The translations under genes were made by a program, and so were the position numbers. From the NCBI RefSeq assembly GCF_003573695.1, contig NC_039364.1, positions 68,220,256 to 68,284,255 on the forward strand: 64,000 bases of DNA, given 5' to 3'. Below, one piece after another: positions 10,254 to 21,521 of the stretch (position 1 is its first letter; every line of letters starts with the position of its first letter). Source of the DNA: Papaver somniferum (taxonomy: Eukaryota; Streptophyta; Magnoliopsida; Ranunculales; Papaveraceae). The notes under the pieces are model-generated. The model saw only the letters and a program-made list of their open reading frames with translations, searched no databases and was not told the origin of the DNA.

Positions 10254-12439
10254 TCATGCCCTGAATATCTTCTGCTGGTTTGAAATTCCTCGTATAGTGG
10301 GATTCCATGTTGGTGGAGATTTCCAATCCTGCGGCACATGTGGACATTCACGCAAGGGAAAGTATCTAGGATATTGATTATCGTGCTCGGTTATTATTCT
10401 AGCAATGACCGTGTCAGTAAGACGCTGGATTCGAAGAGGCTCTGCGTCCAACCACTTGGTGAAATATTGCTGAGGCGAGACTAACCACTCATGATGTTTG
10501 GTGATAGCTTGGTTATGAGTAAAATTGAGTCCCCGTACCAGGGTAGCATATTTGAAAGTTGATAATATGGACGCATGAGGGGGAATAAGACTTGCCTGAG
10601 TGCGGAATCTTTTGACGAATTCATGTGCGCTCTCTTCAGGTTTTTGTGTAAGTCCTATTAGGGCTTGAACTTTCTCTAGATGCTCGAATAATGGAGTGTC
10701 CTCTATTTCTTCTGAGTCAGAGCTTTCTTCTGAGTCGGAGCTTTCTTCAACAGAGAAATGTACAATTGAAGGTGTTGGAGTTACCTTTTCATCATGAATC
10801 CATGTTCGTCCAAGGATCATATCATATCCTGGGTCCTCCCAAATTATGTGAAATTTGGTTTCTACCCAAGTTGAGCCAGTTTTTATCTTGAGAATGATGT
10901 AACCATAAACATCCTTAGAGATTCCTTCATGATCTCTGACTGAGATAGGAGCATGAGTGGCTTCTTGTCGGGTGATACCTGCAGCTCTGAGAGTTTTCAA
11001 ATGGATAATATTGACAGCAGTGCCAACATCGACTAATGCTCGCTTGTATTCATTTCCTTTCAGGTGCACTGTGGTGAGAAGTTCCCAGTCGTACATCTCT
11101 TTGTCAGTGACTGGAGGTTTAGGGAGCACTTCTGAGATATATAAGCGTTTCCCAGACACTATATGGTTCAAAGCCGCAAACATGTCCATCCTTTGAGCCT
11201 TTGACAGATAAAGCAATTTGCAGGCATGCTCGATCAATGGTTTAACTGCTTCTTTGACTGGTTGTTCAGAGAACATAAAGGTTCTGATTGGGAGAGGATT
11301 CTTGTGCACTCCTTCAGTCCCCAGTTCTCCTGAATCAACCTTTTCCTTGAATATGCGCTTCAAAATTCTGCAATCACTGGTCAGATAACTGACATACCTA
11401 TGAAAGCGACAGTAACGTGGATTCTCCACTTCCTCGTCTGTCGGCTCTTTCCTAACGGGAGGTAAATTGATCGCACCATCTTGGATCCATACTTCCAATA
11501 ACTCGATCACCTCTTCACTAGGGAAATGAAAGTCTGGTACTTCCTGATCATTTTGCTGACGCTGAGTAGGTGTTTGTGCATTTCGAGTTTGGTTGTCCTT
11601 CCTTGGTGCTTTCGTAGGATGAAACGTTGGATGAGCATTCTTATGCTTCTGCGCCTCAGCTTTCATTTTGCTTCCTTCAGATACATTCATGGAAGTTTGA
11701 ACATTGTATTGTTTATTGATTAGGCGCTTGGTGCTGCTTCGAGTGTCTCGCGGCTCCTCAGTTTTGACGATTTTTGTTCTTTCCAGTAAGGCTGGAGCAG
11801 TAGTTGCCGGTCGCTTGGCCGCTTCATGAAGTTCTGAAAAGGTTTGGAATCGGAGATTTTCCAGCAAATCTCTGTAAACCGGGATCATCCCGTTGATGCA
11901 CAAGTCCAACAATTGTTGCTCGGTGACATTAGGGTCATGGAAATCCAAAGCTTGAATTCTGAACCTCTTCACATAGTCGTTCGGATGCTCGGTGTTCTTC
12001 TGAGCCATTCTTCCAGGTGTATGTTCGTCCGGTTAGAGATTTAGATAAATATTTCAGACGGATGACATGGTTGTGTTCGTGCTCTCCTAGTGCCTCCAGG
12101 AATCGAGAAACGTGTTCTCGAACGTTCCCTGTTCCGTTATACAATGTGAACTTCAGAGAAGTATAAACTTTCGAGAGAGGGATCCTTTGTGTAGCAGCAG
12201 GATATGGCGGTTGATGATGATGGACAGATGGTGCCTAGTCTTTTCCTCGAGCCTCCATGAAGCGCTCTAGATCTTCACGAGTGATGAAACCTGCAAACTC
12301 CTTCTCCGGTGGATTTTCTGCAGCTTTGCAGGCTTCATCATCATCCACCACATGAATTGGTGAAATTTCAGGGTCTGTTCTTTGGATTTTACTTTCTCCA
12401 ACCCTTCCTTAGTTTTCTCTGAAATTTTTCGGTGAGAGT
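10254..12439 (-). pseudogene. gag-protease of element A, N-terminally truncated
   Basis: The main frame 12008-10254 (584 residues) begins in the gag core (EHPNDYVKRFRIQALDF), then a basic, Gln/Thr-rich linker, a Tat-type Cys/His motif (YCRFHRYVSYLTSDC, near residues 205-220) and a retropepsin domain with catalytic DVGTAVNII (Thr to Val against the usual DTG) and flap-end LGRTWIH. An acidic SSDSEE repeat follows, then a second gag-like stretch (ESAHEFVKRFRTQASL). Upstream gag (GEHEHNHVIRLKYLSKSL, 12144-12009) is in another frame: about 115 bp present in B's gag after the YTW motif are deleted here. The start is lost at 12440, where element F begins. No protein can be made as it stands. Confidence 0.85.
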
Positions 12440-13212
12440 TGTTAGAGCACTTCTCGGTCGAACTCGCAAGCGTTGCTATCTCAAGATTGTTTGTCAAGTT
12501 TAGTTGCCAAAACTATAAGTCTTGATTTCTAGTCTACTAATAGCTAAGTATCGGACTAGGATAGAAAGTGTGGTTGAGCACTAGACTCCACGGCGTTCAT
12601 CATACAAATACGAAGAACTACTCAAGGAACTGGTGGAACTTCATCGACTAAAAGGTATGTGGAGACTTGAACTTATCTATCACTCAAAAGTATATCTAAT
12701 CTATCTCCTATCTTGAGACAAAAGTCATATTGATATATAGACTTCGATTATACATATTTGCTATTTTGAACCGAGTTTATCTCGCTTATCTATTTCTCTA
12801 AATATGTGTTGGTAAGCTTTCGCTTTGGCCAAGTTCATCTTTACTAGTGACGAAAGTCATATTAGTTTCAATCACTTGAAAATCGCTTTGACGAAAAAGT
12901 TTGTGAACAACAACTATATAACGTTCTCTAAGAATGTTTCAATGATTGAAATGAGAGCTTAGAATATGTAACCATCTTTGGATATAAGCATATAGTGTGT
13001 TCGCACATTAGTGTATAAGTCCAAAACTGGGAACCAAATGTATGCATACTTGTGTGTGTACTAAATGGTTGATGGAGACTGGGTAAGTATCCGTACCCGT
13101 ACCATACTGGCGGAAGTTCACGACCGTGAATTTCTGCTGAGTTTGGAAATCAAAACCAACTCAATTTGGTTACCAAATTATGCGTACACGTACGCATACT
13201 AGCGGAAAGTTT
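12440..13212 (+). repeat. F 5' LTR, partial
   Basis: Closely similar to 15523-16304 until GGAAAGTT, after which the two diverge. Contains the family-2 block GGAACTTCATCGACTAAAAG and a GTATGC/GTACGC-type repeat cassette near 13030-13200. Confidence 0.85.
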
Positions 13213-15522
13213 ATTGGGATTCTCTCAATACCGTAAGAGCAAGACATTGTTCACCTCAACAGGCATCCTCTCCATGACCTGCTATGTATACGGTGAGGGA
13301 AGCACAAGAATTGGGACGCACAGATTATGTTCGGTAAGGCTGTAAAATTCAATTGGATTCTTTTAAAAAGGTATGTTTATAAACTTGAGATAGGTTTGTG
13401 TTTTATTTGCTTAGAGTACTTATAATGATCCATATACCTTGCTTATCGTTCATTTCCACCTAACTTGATCTGTATTTAAGGTTCTTAAATGTTTAGGTTT
13501 GAAAATAGTAGTTCGAGATGTTTGGACTTCATGGTACACTTACCAGGTATGCATAACATCATTTAAAATTAAAATCCAAAGACTTTAGTACGCATGCCCG
13601 TTTGCATACTGCTCCAGGTCACGAAAATTCGTTTGCAAACCCCTGTGCATACTTGCCTGTAGACGTCGGTTTTCGGTAAACTTGTTTTTGCCGTAAATTC
13701 TTCGTCCGAACTCGGATTGACCTCATTCTTTTCGCATTCTCTTCCTCTTTGAATTCTCTTCAAAATGGAGATGAGAATCATTGGATCTGGATGAGTTAAG
13801 ATTGGTCGTTGTCCTGTCTCTTGTTTTTGAGTGTTTTGCTCCGTTTCGTCGCACTTGTTACACTTCTTTTGGACTTGGGCACTTGGATTCTTGGAGTACT
13901 ACTCTTCTAATCTAATTTATATCTTTTACAAGAATGTTGTTGGTAAATCACAAAGTAGTAAGTTCAAGAATGGGCAGTAGTACACATTGCTATGTGATTC
14001 TTGAATGTTCACAATCATCTTATGTGAACTATGGTGCATGGTCGTTAATGACTTTGTATGTTCTTCTTTGCTAATAAAATCCTTTTATACGCCTTTGGTA
14101 GCTATTCTTGGTGTAAATCCATGCGAAAAAGATTGATTCTACCCTCTAAGGACATATCATCTTGTATGTGCATTACGAGTTTGTCTTAATATCTAGGAAA
14201 CTTCTTATGAGAATTTTATTCTTGAGTTTTAGGAAGAATAACTAGAGTTTGGAATAGCCATTATTGTGATTACACATAGCTATGTCCAACGTTTTTCATC
14301 TTCAATGTTTTTAGATTTATTTGCTTAAATTCTAAAGTTTGTTTGGAAGATGATTTTTGCAGTATTAATATTTATGGTTTTACATATTGCAAATTGTTAT
14401 GGGATATGTGTATTTACATCCGTGAAAGATGATTGTCCCATACGTGGTCAAAAGTTAAGTCTTTCGTATGTCGATATGCAAGTATAGATAAAATATTGAG
14501 TGAACTTTTGACTCACAAAAGTTAAAGCCTTCCTGTCATTATTTGATAGAAGAAAGGATAAAACTTTTGTTTACAGGGATTATGTCTATTGTATGTCATT
14601 GTGCAAATAGTGATGGAAAATAGAATGAATTTTTGTCTATTCCGCAGTATTGATCTTCCCTGATCCATATTTTTTATGTATATATTGTGTGGCTCCGTAA
14701 GTTCTCTTATGTCGAGCATTTCCGATTAAATTAGTCATGGGTTCTCTTGTGGTTAATTTAATTGAGTATTTTGGATACGAATTCATATTTTTATGTGATT
14801 TGTGTTGTCCAAAGAAATCCTTTTTTTCTTGTGAAAGTAAGGTCGCTCTTGTTGTTCTTTCGGGAATGACATTTTATGGGGGAGAGTTCTTAATTGAACT
14901 TGTGCTTAATTGCCAAATCTTTGTGGGGAGAGCGGCTGTGGAATATTATAGGAGTTATCTTGTATCTTTATAAACTCCTTCATGAATGCATTTAGCTTCG
15001 ACTATATGTTGCATCTAAAAAGTTGATATGTGCTTTCTTTTGGTCATGAAATGTCTCTATGGAAATTTCATTAGGATCCCACTAGTTTTCGTACCTTTCC
15101 CAATTTTATTGACAAAAAGGAGGAGAATTAATGTGTAGTTCACACTACAAATACATATGGTTTTTGGATCATTATATAGGGGGGGGGGGTATTGACTAAG
15201 GGGGAGTGATACATATCACCATAGTATTGTTTTCGAAGTTGTGATACAATTGAACTTTGATGTTGTGTAATAATATTATGACACTTTATAACAATGATTG
15301 AGAGCCTTTGTTTTCTCATTGTTATGGATACGGATTTTCAACAACGATGATGTTGAACTTACAACATTTGGAATCATTGGAGTACTTGGAAGTGACGAAG
15401 ATTTCGAGTAATGTTGAAGAACCAAGGAGATCATGCATGTGGAAGAGAAACTGCAAAGTTTATTTATTTTGTATTCCATATGTATTGATAGCTTTGTCAC
15501 TAAAATTGACAAAGGGGGAGAT
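13213..15522 (+). other. F internal region without intact genes
   Basis: Only decayed reading frames. Contains a TCTCTTATGTCGAGCA unit near 14705 (one copy; E has several), an 11-base G run at 15179-15189, and GA-rich tracts near 15115, 15200 and 15510 that look like repeated polypurine tracts. 13250-14220 shows nothing I recognise. Confidence 0.6.
15510..15522 (+). promoter_or_regulatory. Polypurine tract of F
   Basis: CAAAGGGGGAGAT directly before the LTR start TGTTAGAG at 15523, the expected plus-strand primer position. Confidence 0.8.
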
Positions 15523-16304
15523 TGTTAGAGTACTGCTCGGTCGAACTCGCAAGAGTTTCTATCTCAAGCTTGTTTGTTAAGTTTAGTTGCGAAAACTATA
15601 AGTCTTGATTGCTAGTCTACTAATATCTAAGTCTCCGACTAGGATAGAAAGTGTAGTTGAGATCTAGACTCCACGGCGTTCATCATACAAAGACGAAGAA
15701 CTACTCAAGGAACTGGTGGAACTTCATCGACTAAAAGGTATGTGGAGACTTGAACTTATCTATCACTCAAAAGTCTATCTACTCTATGTCCTATCTTGAG
15801 ACAAAAGTCGTATTGCAATATAGACTTCGATTATACACATTTGCTATTTCGAGCCGAGTTTATCTCGCTTATCTATTTCTCGAAATATGTGTCGGTAAGC
15901 TTGCGCTTTGGCTAAGTTCGTCTTTACTAGTGACGAAAGTCATATTAGTTTCAATCACTTGAAAATCGCTTTGACGAAAAATAGTTTGTGAACAACAACT
16001 ATATAACGTTTTCTAAGAATGTTTCAATGATTGAAATGAGAGTTTAGAATATGTAACCATCTTTGCATATAAGCATATAGTGTGTTCGCACATTAGTGTA
16101 TAAGTCCAAAACCGGGAACCCAATGTATGCATACTTGTGTGTACTAAATGGTTGATGGAGACTGGGTAAGTATGCGTACCCATACACATACTGGCGGAAG
16201 TTCACGACCGTGAATTTCTGCTGAGTTTGGAAATCAAAACCAACTCAATCCGGTTACCAAAGTATGTGTACCCGTACGCATACTAGTGGAAAGTTCATGT
16301 CCAT
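15523..16304 (+). repeat. F 3' LTR, interrupted by D
   Basis: Starts TGTTAGAGTAC and stops at GTTCATGTCCAT where D's LTR starts. Shares the GTATGCGTACC-type cassette with the 5' copy. Confidence 0.85.
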
Positions 16305-16681
16305 TGTTGATATATGAAAAATGAAACCCCTTAATGGGTCGGGGGTGCTCCTAAGAAGGGAGGCAAGCTTGGTATGAGATATGGGGACTTGGGGACTAAA
16401 ACCCAAGTCCACTAAGAAAGTATCCATTAGATGAAAAGGACTAGGAAGGAATTGATATAAAAGAAGGAGGTTCTATTAGAAAAGGAATGACATTAGTAGT
16501 AATTAAATAAGTTTAGGACACATGGCATGATGTCATAAAAGGAAGGGGCTTTTGGATAGTCTATAAAAGAAGGACAAGGTACAATGGAAGGGCAACTCTC
16601 TCTCTTACTATTCTTGGTATAGTAAGGTCATTTGGTGTAGCTAGGACGGGTAGAACCTAAATCTGAAATCACCCCTCAACA
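16305..16681 (+). repeat. D 5' LTR
   Basis: 377 bp, TGTTGATATA...CCTCAACA. Aligns end to end with 58354-58724. Holds TATA box TATAAAA at 16562-16568. Confidence 0.9.
16562..16568 (+). promoter_or_regulatory. TATA box in D LTR
   Basis: CTATAAAAG, about 120 bp before the LTR end; the solo LTR has TATATAA at the same place (58604-58610). Confidence 0.65.
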
Positions 16682-16683
16682 TT

Positions 16684-16700
16684 TGGCGACCACAAATAGA
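16684..16700 (+). promoter_or_regulatory. Primer-binding site of D
   Basis: TGGCGACCACAAATAGA two bases after the LTR end. The TGG start and position fit a PBS; the TGGCGACC core resembles PBSs of Tat/Ogre elements. The tRNA was not matched. Confidence 0.6.
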
Positions 16701-16719
16701 GGCTCGTTCCTAGCTCACC

Positions 16720-18122
16720 ATGACACACCCGGAGGGTGCCAGCTCAGGCGCGATAGGAAACCAAGCGGCCAATCAGCCTATCAACCTCGACGAGGAAACA
16801 GTGGAGGACGATGACAACGAAGAGGAGACATCGATCCTAGGTGTTATCCAGCAATCAGCAGGCCATGGGTCCCAAAACAGAGAGGCGGTAGCAACACAAG
16901 ACAAGAATACATGGGTAGTTCAACTATCAAACCCATGTCACCAACCTTGAAAATCATGCAAGAAGAATTGGATGAACGTTCATGCAGGAGGCAAGAGATT
17001 GAAGACTGGATAGCACAAGCAGTGATGGCAGGACAAGACACTCCTGAAGAAGCAGCAAAGAGCGAAGAACATAAAGGCGTCAAGACAACATCGATATCAC
17101 AAGAAGAAATGGCAAAATACTTGGAGCAGAATTATTATGTGGTAAAGCAAGACAATCACTGCTGTGTAAGTATCCCATACCCCGCGCACATCCAAGAATA
17201 CCCATACCCCTAGGACTACACTTCTCCGAAGTTCAAAGCGTATGATGGACAAGGAAACGCGTGAGAGCATCTCAGCCGATTCTTATTAGCAATGAATGAT
17301 AAAGCCGCCGATGGAAAATTATGCCTAAAAGAATTCCCCAAATCACTCACAAGCACGACATTCACTTGGTATGACAACTTAAAAGAGAAAAGTGTAGACT
17401 CCTGGCAAACTATGTCCACACTCTTTCTCGGAAAATTTTATTCAGCCAAAAGGAAAATCACGGCGATAGATTTAAGAAAGAGTGGACAACGGATGAGGGA
17501 AGAAATATGAAAGTATATCTTTCGGTTTCGGCGCTTGGCACTGGACTGCCACGAAGATATCAATGAGTAGGCGCTCGTCGAAATTTGTGTACGCGGAATG
17601 ATCCCAGCTTTCAGGGGAAGTTTGATCAATTTCAGGTTCCAGACTTTTTTCGAGCTGTAAAAAGCAGCCGAGAGAATCTCCGACTGCGTGGAGGAGGCAC
17701 CTATGGATTCTTTTTGGCGCACCACAGTTAGCACTGTGTCTGAAATTCTGCGCAATGTAAGGCCTAACACCAATAGGGAAAGCAGAGACCAATTCCAAAC
17801 TGATGATAGGAACCAAGGGAGGAACAGAGGAACTAGGCGCGACTCAAAACCACCACCCCCTCTTCCCTGCGACAAGGATCGCGCGATCGAACTACTAAAT
17901 CAATGGGTCGCTGGAAGGGAAATTCAGCTACCCCCGACGACACTAGACATCAAAAAAATGGATAAGAACTCGGCCAAGTACTGCCACTGCCATCGAAGGA
18001 TGGGACACCTGACGGAAGAATGTTTCGCTATACGAAGCATATTTGAACGTAAGCGTGCGTCTGGGAAACTCGGGGCAACCAAGAAGAGAATCGAGTACGA
18101 CCTTTTTCCCGCCATTAATTAA
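16720..18122 (+). pseudogene. gag of element D, broken
   Basis: Begins at ATG 16720 (MTHPEGASSGAIGNQ), with an acidic N-terminus. A frame change occurs by 16911. The gag core follows: FTWYDNLKEKSVDSW near 17360, then RFRRLALDCHEDINE near 17520. A Cys/His motif YCHCHRRMGHLTEEC near 17980 is followed by ERKRASGKLG, matching the same motif in A. Stops interrupt the frame near 17211, 17508, 17568 and 17657. Retrotransposon gag normally forms the capsid for cDNA synthesis. No protease follows it before the frame ends at 18122. Confidence 0.8.
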
Positions 18123-18237
18123 AAAGAAAAGAGAGGAAGAATGTGAATGGTAGGACCGCGAGTTGTAAACGACCCCTTTTTCTTATTATTGGTAAGAACA
18201 ACTTCCTTTTTCTTTTGAAATTCGTGGACAGTACGTG

Positions 18238-18477
18238 AAAAGGTCTCAGGAATGCCAAGGGCGCCTGGTTGACTGACAAATCTACAAAAGGTCTCAGGAA
18301 AGCCAGAGGCGCCTGATTGACTGACAAATCTACAAAAGGTCTCAGGAAAGCCAAAGGCACCTGATTGACTGACAAATCTACAAAAGGTCTCGGTAAAGCC
18401 AAAGGCGCCTGATTGACTAAAAAATCTACCAAAGGTCTCAGGAAAGCCAAAAGCGCCTGATTGACTGACAAAAAGAG
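18238..18477. repeat. 48-bp tandem repeat, 5 units
   Basis: Five units beginning AAAAGGTCTC and containing GGCGCCTGATTGACTGAC. The unit is a multiple of three, so the minus strand stays open as a 16-residue repeat (SVNQAPLAFLRPFVDL). This open frame is a by-product of the repeat rather than evidence of a gene. Confidence 0.9.
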
Positions 18478-18480
18478 AGG

Positions 18481-19260
18481 GGAGAGTAGGCGCTTTCCAT
18501 TACCGCCCACCCCACCCAAAACCATTTCAAAATAAAAAATAAAAATTGGTTGGGGGGGGGGGGGGGGAGTAGGCGCTTTCTACCATCGCCCACCCCACCC
18601 AGCAACCTTTCAATAAAAGGAGAGAGGGGAGTAGACGCGTTCACCAACGCTCGCCCGCCCTACCAATCCTTTCTAAGAAAAGAAAGAGGGAGTAGGCGCG
18701 TGCATCTGACACCCCACTCTTCCCACTACTTCCCTTCGACGAAAGAGGGGGAGTAGGCGCCTTCCATCACCTCTCACTCCACCCAAAACCCTTTCAATAA
18801 AAAGAGTGGGGGTGGAGTAGGCGCTTTCTACCATCTCACACTCCACCCAACAACCTTTCAATAAAAGGAGAGAGAGGAGTATGCGCGTTCACCAACGCTC
18901 TCCCGCCCTACCAATCCTTTTTAATAAAAGAAAGGAGGAGTAGGCGCGTGCATCCGACACCCCACTCTTCCCACTACTTCCCTCCGACGAAAGAGGGGAA
19001 GTAGGCGCCTTCCATCACCGCCCACTCCACTCAAAACCCTTTCAATAAAAAGAGTGGGGGAGGAGTAGGCGCTTTCTACCATCGCCCACCCCACCCAACA
19101 ACCTTCAATAAACGGAAAGAGGGGAGTAGGCGTGTTTCACCAACGCTCGTCCGCCCACCAATCCTTTATAAGAAAAGAAAGAGGGAGTAGGCGCGTTCAC
19201 CCGACGCCCCACTCTTCCCACTACTTCCCTCCAAAAAAAAGAGGGGGGGAATAGGCACCC
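18481..19260. repeat. 248-bp higher-order minisatellite (GAGTAGGCGC monomers)
   Basis: Monomers of about 62 bp begin GAGTAGGCGC and come as four types in fixed order (CTTTCCATCACC, CTTTCTACCATC, GTTCACCAACGC, GTGCATC-GACACCC). The CTTTCTACCATC type starts at 18571, 18819 and 19067, exactly 248 bp apart each time. A 16-base G run lies at 18552-18567. It sits between gag and the antisense gene of D. Confidence 0.9.
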
Positions 19261-19611
19261 CAGCAAAAGGCATACTTAAAAAAAAAAGGAAGCGAACTAT
19301 AAACAAACCGAAGCTACATGGAACCAAGGATAACGAAAACACTAACAACATATAAATAAATGATCATGCACCATAAAAATATCCCACAATAATAATAAAA
19401 AACAACATAAAACAAATCATTTGAAAAACAAGTCCAATAAAGGAAGATGAAAGGAAAGCCAACATAAAGACGAAGCGCCGTAAGCAAATTAGAGCCTAGC
19501 CAACTCCTGCCGCTTCTTCTCGAGCTCGGTGCGAACTGTTGCTTCCGCGGTCTCGGCCCGTAGCACCTCATCATTAGTTTCTCCAACATCATCAAGCAGC
19601 AGATTAAACAC
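19261..19611. other. Spacer downstream of D's antisense gene
   Basis: AT-rich, with an A-run near 19278. It would be the 3' untranslated part of the antisense gene. No further feature seen. Confidence 0.5.
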
Positions 19612-20079
19612 CTATTTCTTGCTAGAAGTTGTCTCTGAGCACTTCTTCAACTCCCCCTCTAGCTGAGAGATCTGACTCGTAAGACGACCACGATGGTCAT
19701 TGCGGCCCTTCACCTTTGCCATAAATTCCCCAAACCACATTATCGGGAACTTGACATTAAGCGCAGATTGAACAGTAGTTTCCCAGCCACGCAACATCAC
19801 AGCATCAACATGATCATCCCCTAAGCGCGTAAGCTGGTCCGCGATCTCCAAAATATTCCTGGTCATATAACACAAAATGCGAATGTCCAGAACACCTATG
19901 TGACCTCCACCGTGCTCGACGATGTCTCTATAAGCAGCAGCAGAAACAGTTGGAACCCAAAATCCATGGACGAGGGTGTGAGTGGCAGGGTCTACTCCAG
20001 CCTCGGCGGCACTCACCACCAAAGGGAAACGAAACTGCGCGTCTTCAGAGTCTTCTGGCACAACAGGGATGGTTGGTAT
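19612..20079 (-). pseudogene. D antisense PMD gene, C-terminal half
   Basis: The minus-strand frame reads from the E insertion point to the stop at 19612. It contains TLVHGFWVPTVSAAAYRDIV and FPIMWFGEFMAKVKGR, ending in a short coiled coil with Lys/Ser tail. This is the type of C-terminus that follows a PMD core, as in A near 9352-9747. Its 5' part lies beyond E at 42837; at both junctions the reading frame is the same once one GGTAT copy is discounted. Confidence 0.75.
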
Positions 20080-21521
20080 TGTTAGATAATTGCTCGGTCG
20101 AACTCACATGTGTTGCTATCTCAAGCATGTTTATTAATGTTAGTGATCAAAACTATAAGTCTTGATTTCTAGTCTATTATAGCTAAGTCTTGGACTAGGA
20201 TAGAAAGTGTAGTTGAGCTCAAGAACTCCATGGCAATCATCATACAAAACGAAGGACTACTCAAGGAACTGGTGGAACTTCATCGACTAAAAGGTATGTG
20301 GAGACTTGAACTTATCTATCACTCAAAAGTCTATCTACTCTATCTCCTATTTTGAGACAAAAGTCGTTTTGCTATATAGACTTTGATTATACACATTTCC
20401 TATTTCGAGCTGAGTTTATATCGCCTATTTATTTCTCGAAATATGTGTTGGTAAGCTTTTGCTTTGGCCAAGTTCATCTTTACCTAGTGATGGAAGTCAT
20501 GATACGTTTCAATCACTTTGAAAATTGCTTACTTTGACGAAAAATAGTTTGTGAATAACAACTATATAATAACGTCCTCTAAGAATGTTTCAAGGATTGA
20601 AATGAGAGTTTAGATTATATAAACAATGATGGATATAAGTATTGTGCGGCAACACATATATGTATAAGTACATTTTCCTTGAACTGAAGTTTGCGAACTT
20701 TGTTGATCAAGAGAACCGGAACAAGAGCCGTGAACTCAGTCCGCGAACCCAGTCCGCAAACTGGCGGAAGTTCTCGACCCGAGAAAATCTACTGGAGTTT
20801 GAGAACTCCTTCCGGGAACTTAAGTCCGCGAACTAAGTCTGTGAACTTAAGTTGGTTATATCTAAAGAAGATTGTTTGTGAACTTATTTATATTAACTAA
20901 GGAATGCAAAATGCAAACCGTGGATATAAAGTTCATGAACCGATTCGAGTGAATCAAATTGTTTTTGCTCCGATTGTGTCTTGTGTAGTTACATAAGATT
21001 TCCTTGCAATTGACTAGTTCATTTGAGTCATTTGAACTAGTTATGGTGAAGAATAATATGGTTGATATGAAAGTTCTCATATGTCTAACCATTTGGTTAA
21101 CTATTGTTGAACCAAAAAATGTACATGTTGGGTACGGTTACACAAACCTAAAATCGTGCATTTCATTTTTGTGTAACAAGCTAAGTTTTTCGATCCAACG
21201 GTTGAAATATATTAGCTTGAATCTAATCAGGTTTTCATCTAACGGTGAATATTGAATGCTTTGTTACCAAGCTAACATTGATTGCAAACCCTGATTTGAA
21301 AGGCTATATAAGGGAGAACTCTAGCAACTGGGAAACCTAATCCCCACACCTCTTGTGTGATACTAGTTGTATTAGCTAGAGTCGATTCTCCTTTAACCTT
21401 AGGTTTCTTCTTGAAAACCAGGTTAACGACTTAAAGACTTCATTGTGATTGTGAAGCCAGACCGATACTACTTTCTCGTAGTTGTGTGATATGATCTTGT
21501 TGATTCTATCGTTTTGAGTAC
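20080..21521 (+). repeat. E 5' LTR, left part
   Basis: Matches 40426 onward. Contains the family block GGAACTTCATCGACTAAAAG, a U3 cassette of TCCGCGAAC-type repeats (20690-20850) and a TATA box. It is cut at AGTAC (21517-21521) by element B and resumes at 35753. Confidence 0.92.
21305..21311 (+). promoter_or_regulatory. TATA box of family-2 LTR
   Basis: CTATATAAGG about 1.2 kb into the LTR, conserved at 41649-41655 and 55023-55029. It marks the likely U3/R border. Confidence 0.7.

Larger units (their letters stand above)
1..12439 (-). mobile_element. Element A: truncated family-1 (Ty3/gypsy, Tat/Ogre-like) retrotransposon
   Basis: The coding strand is minus. From right to left it holds gag-protease (12439-10254), an integrase C-terminal scrap (10249-10048), an antisense PMD gene on the plus strand (5990-9747) and LTR sequence (5376-1). 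The same order and related sequence occur in complete element B. The gag start is lost where element F begins at 12440, and no 5' LTR of A is visible. The left edge runs off the window. Reverse transcriptase, RNase H and the integrase core are absent. The family assignment rests on the gag/protease motifs and on the antisense gene beside the 3' LTR, a known trait of Tat-lineage elements. Confidence 0.8.
12440..16304 (+). mobile_element. Element F: rearranged family-2 (Sirevirus-like copia) element
   Basis: Begins TGTTAGAGCAC in A's gag. A partial LTR (12440 to about 13212) joins internal DNA whose first bases (GAGCAAGACATTGTTCACC near 13240) match the end of gag in G (about 48220, reversed). 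From about 14225 the internal DNA is colinear with E from about 38862. A second LTR starts at 15523 behind a polypurine tract and is cut at 16304 by element D, so F has no visible right end or target duplication. The primer site and nearly all of gag are deleted. Confidence 0.8.

Noticed and set aside
17438..17875. Minus-strand frames opposite D gag
   Set aside because: Shadows of gag. The plus strand shows gag motifs and a Cys/His box; the minus strand shows only composition.
18115..18525. Minus-strand open frame of 136 residues with 16-residue repeats
   Set aside because: It is created by the 48-bp tandem repeat, has no recognisable domain, and its unit length alone explains the openness.
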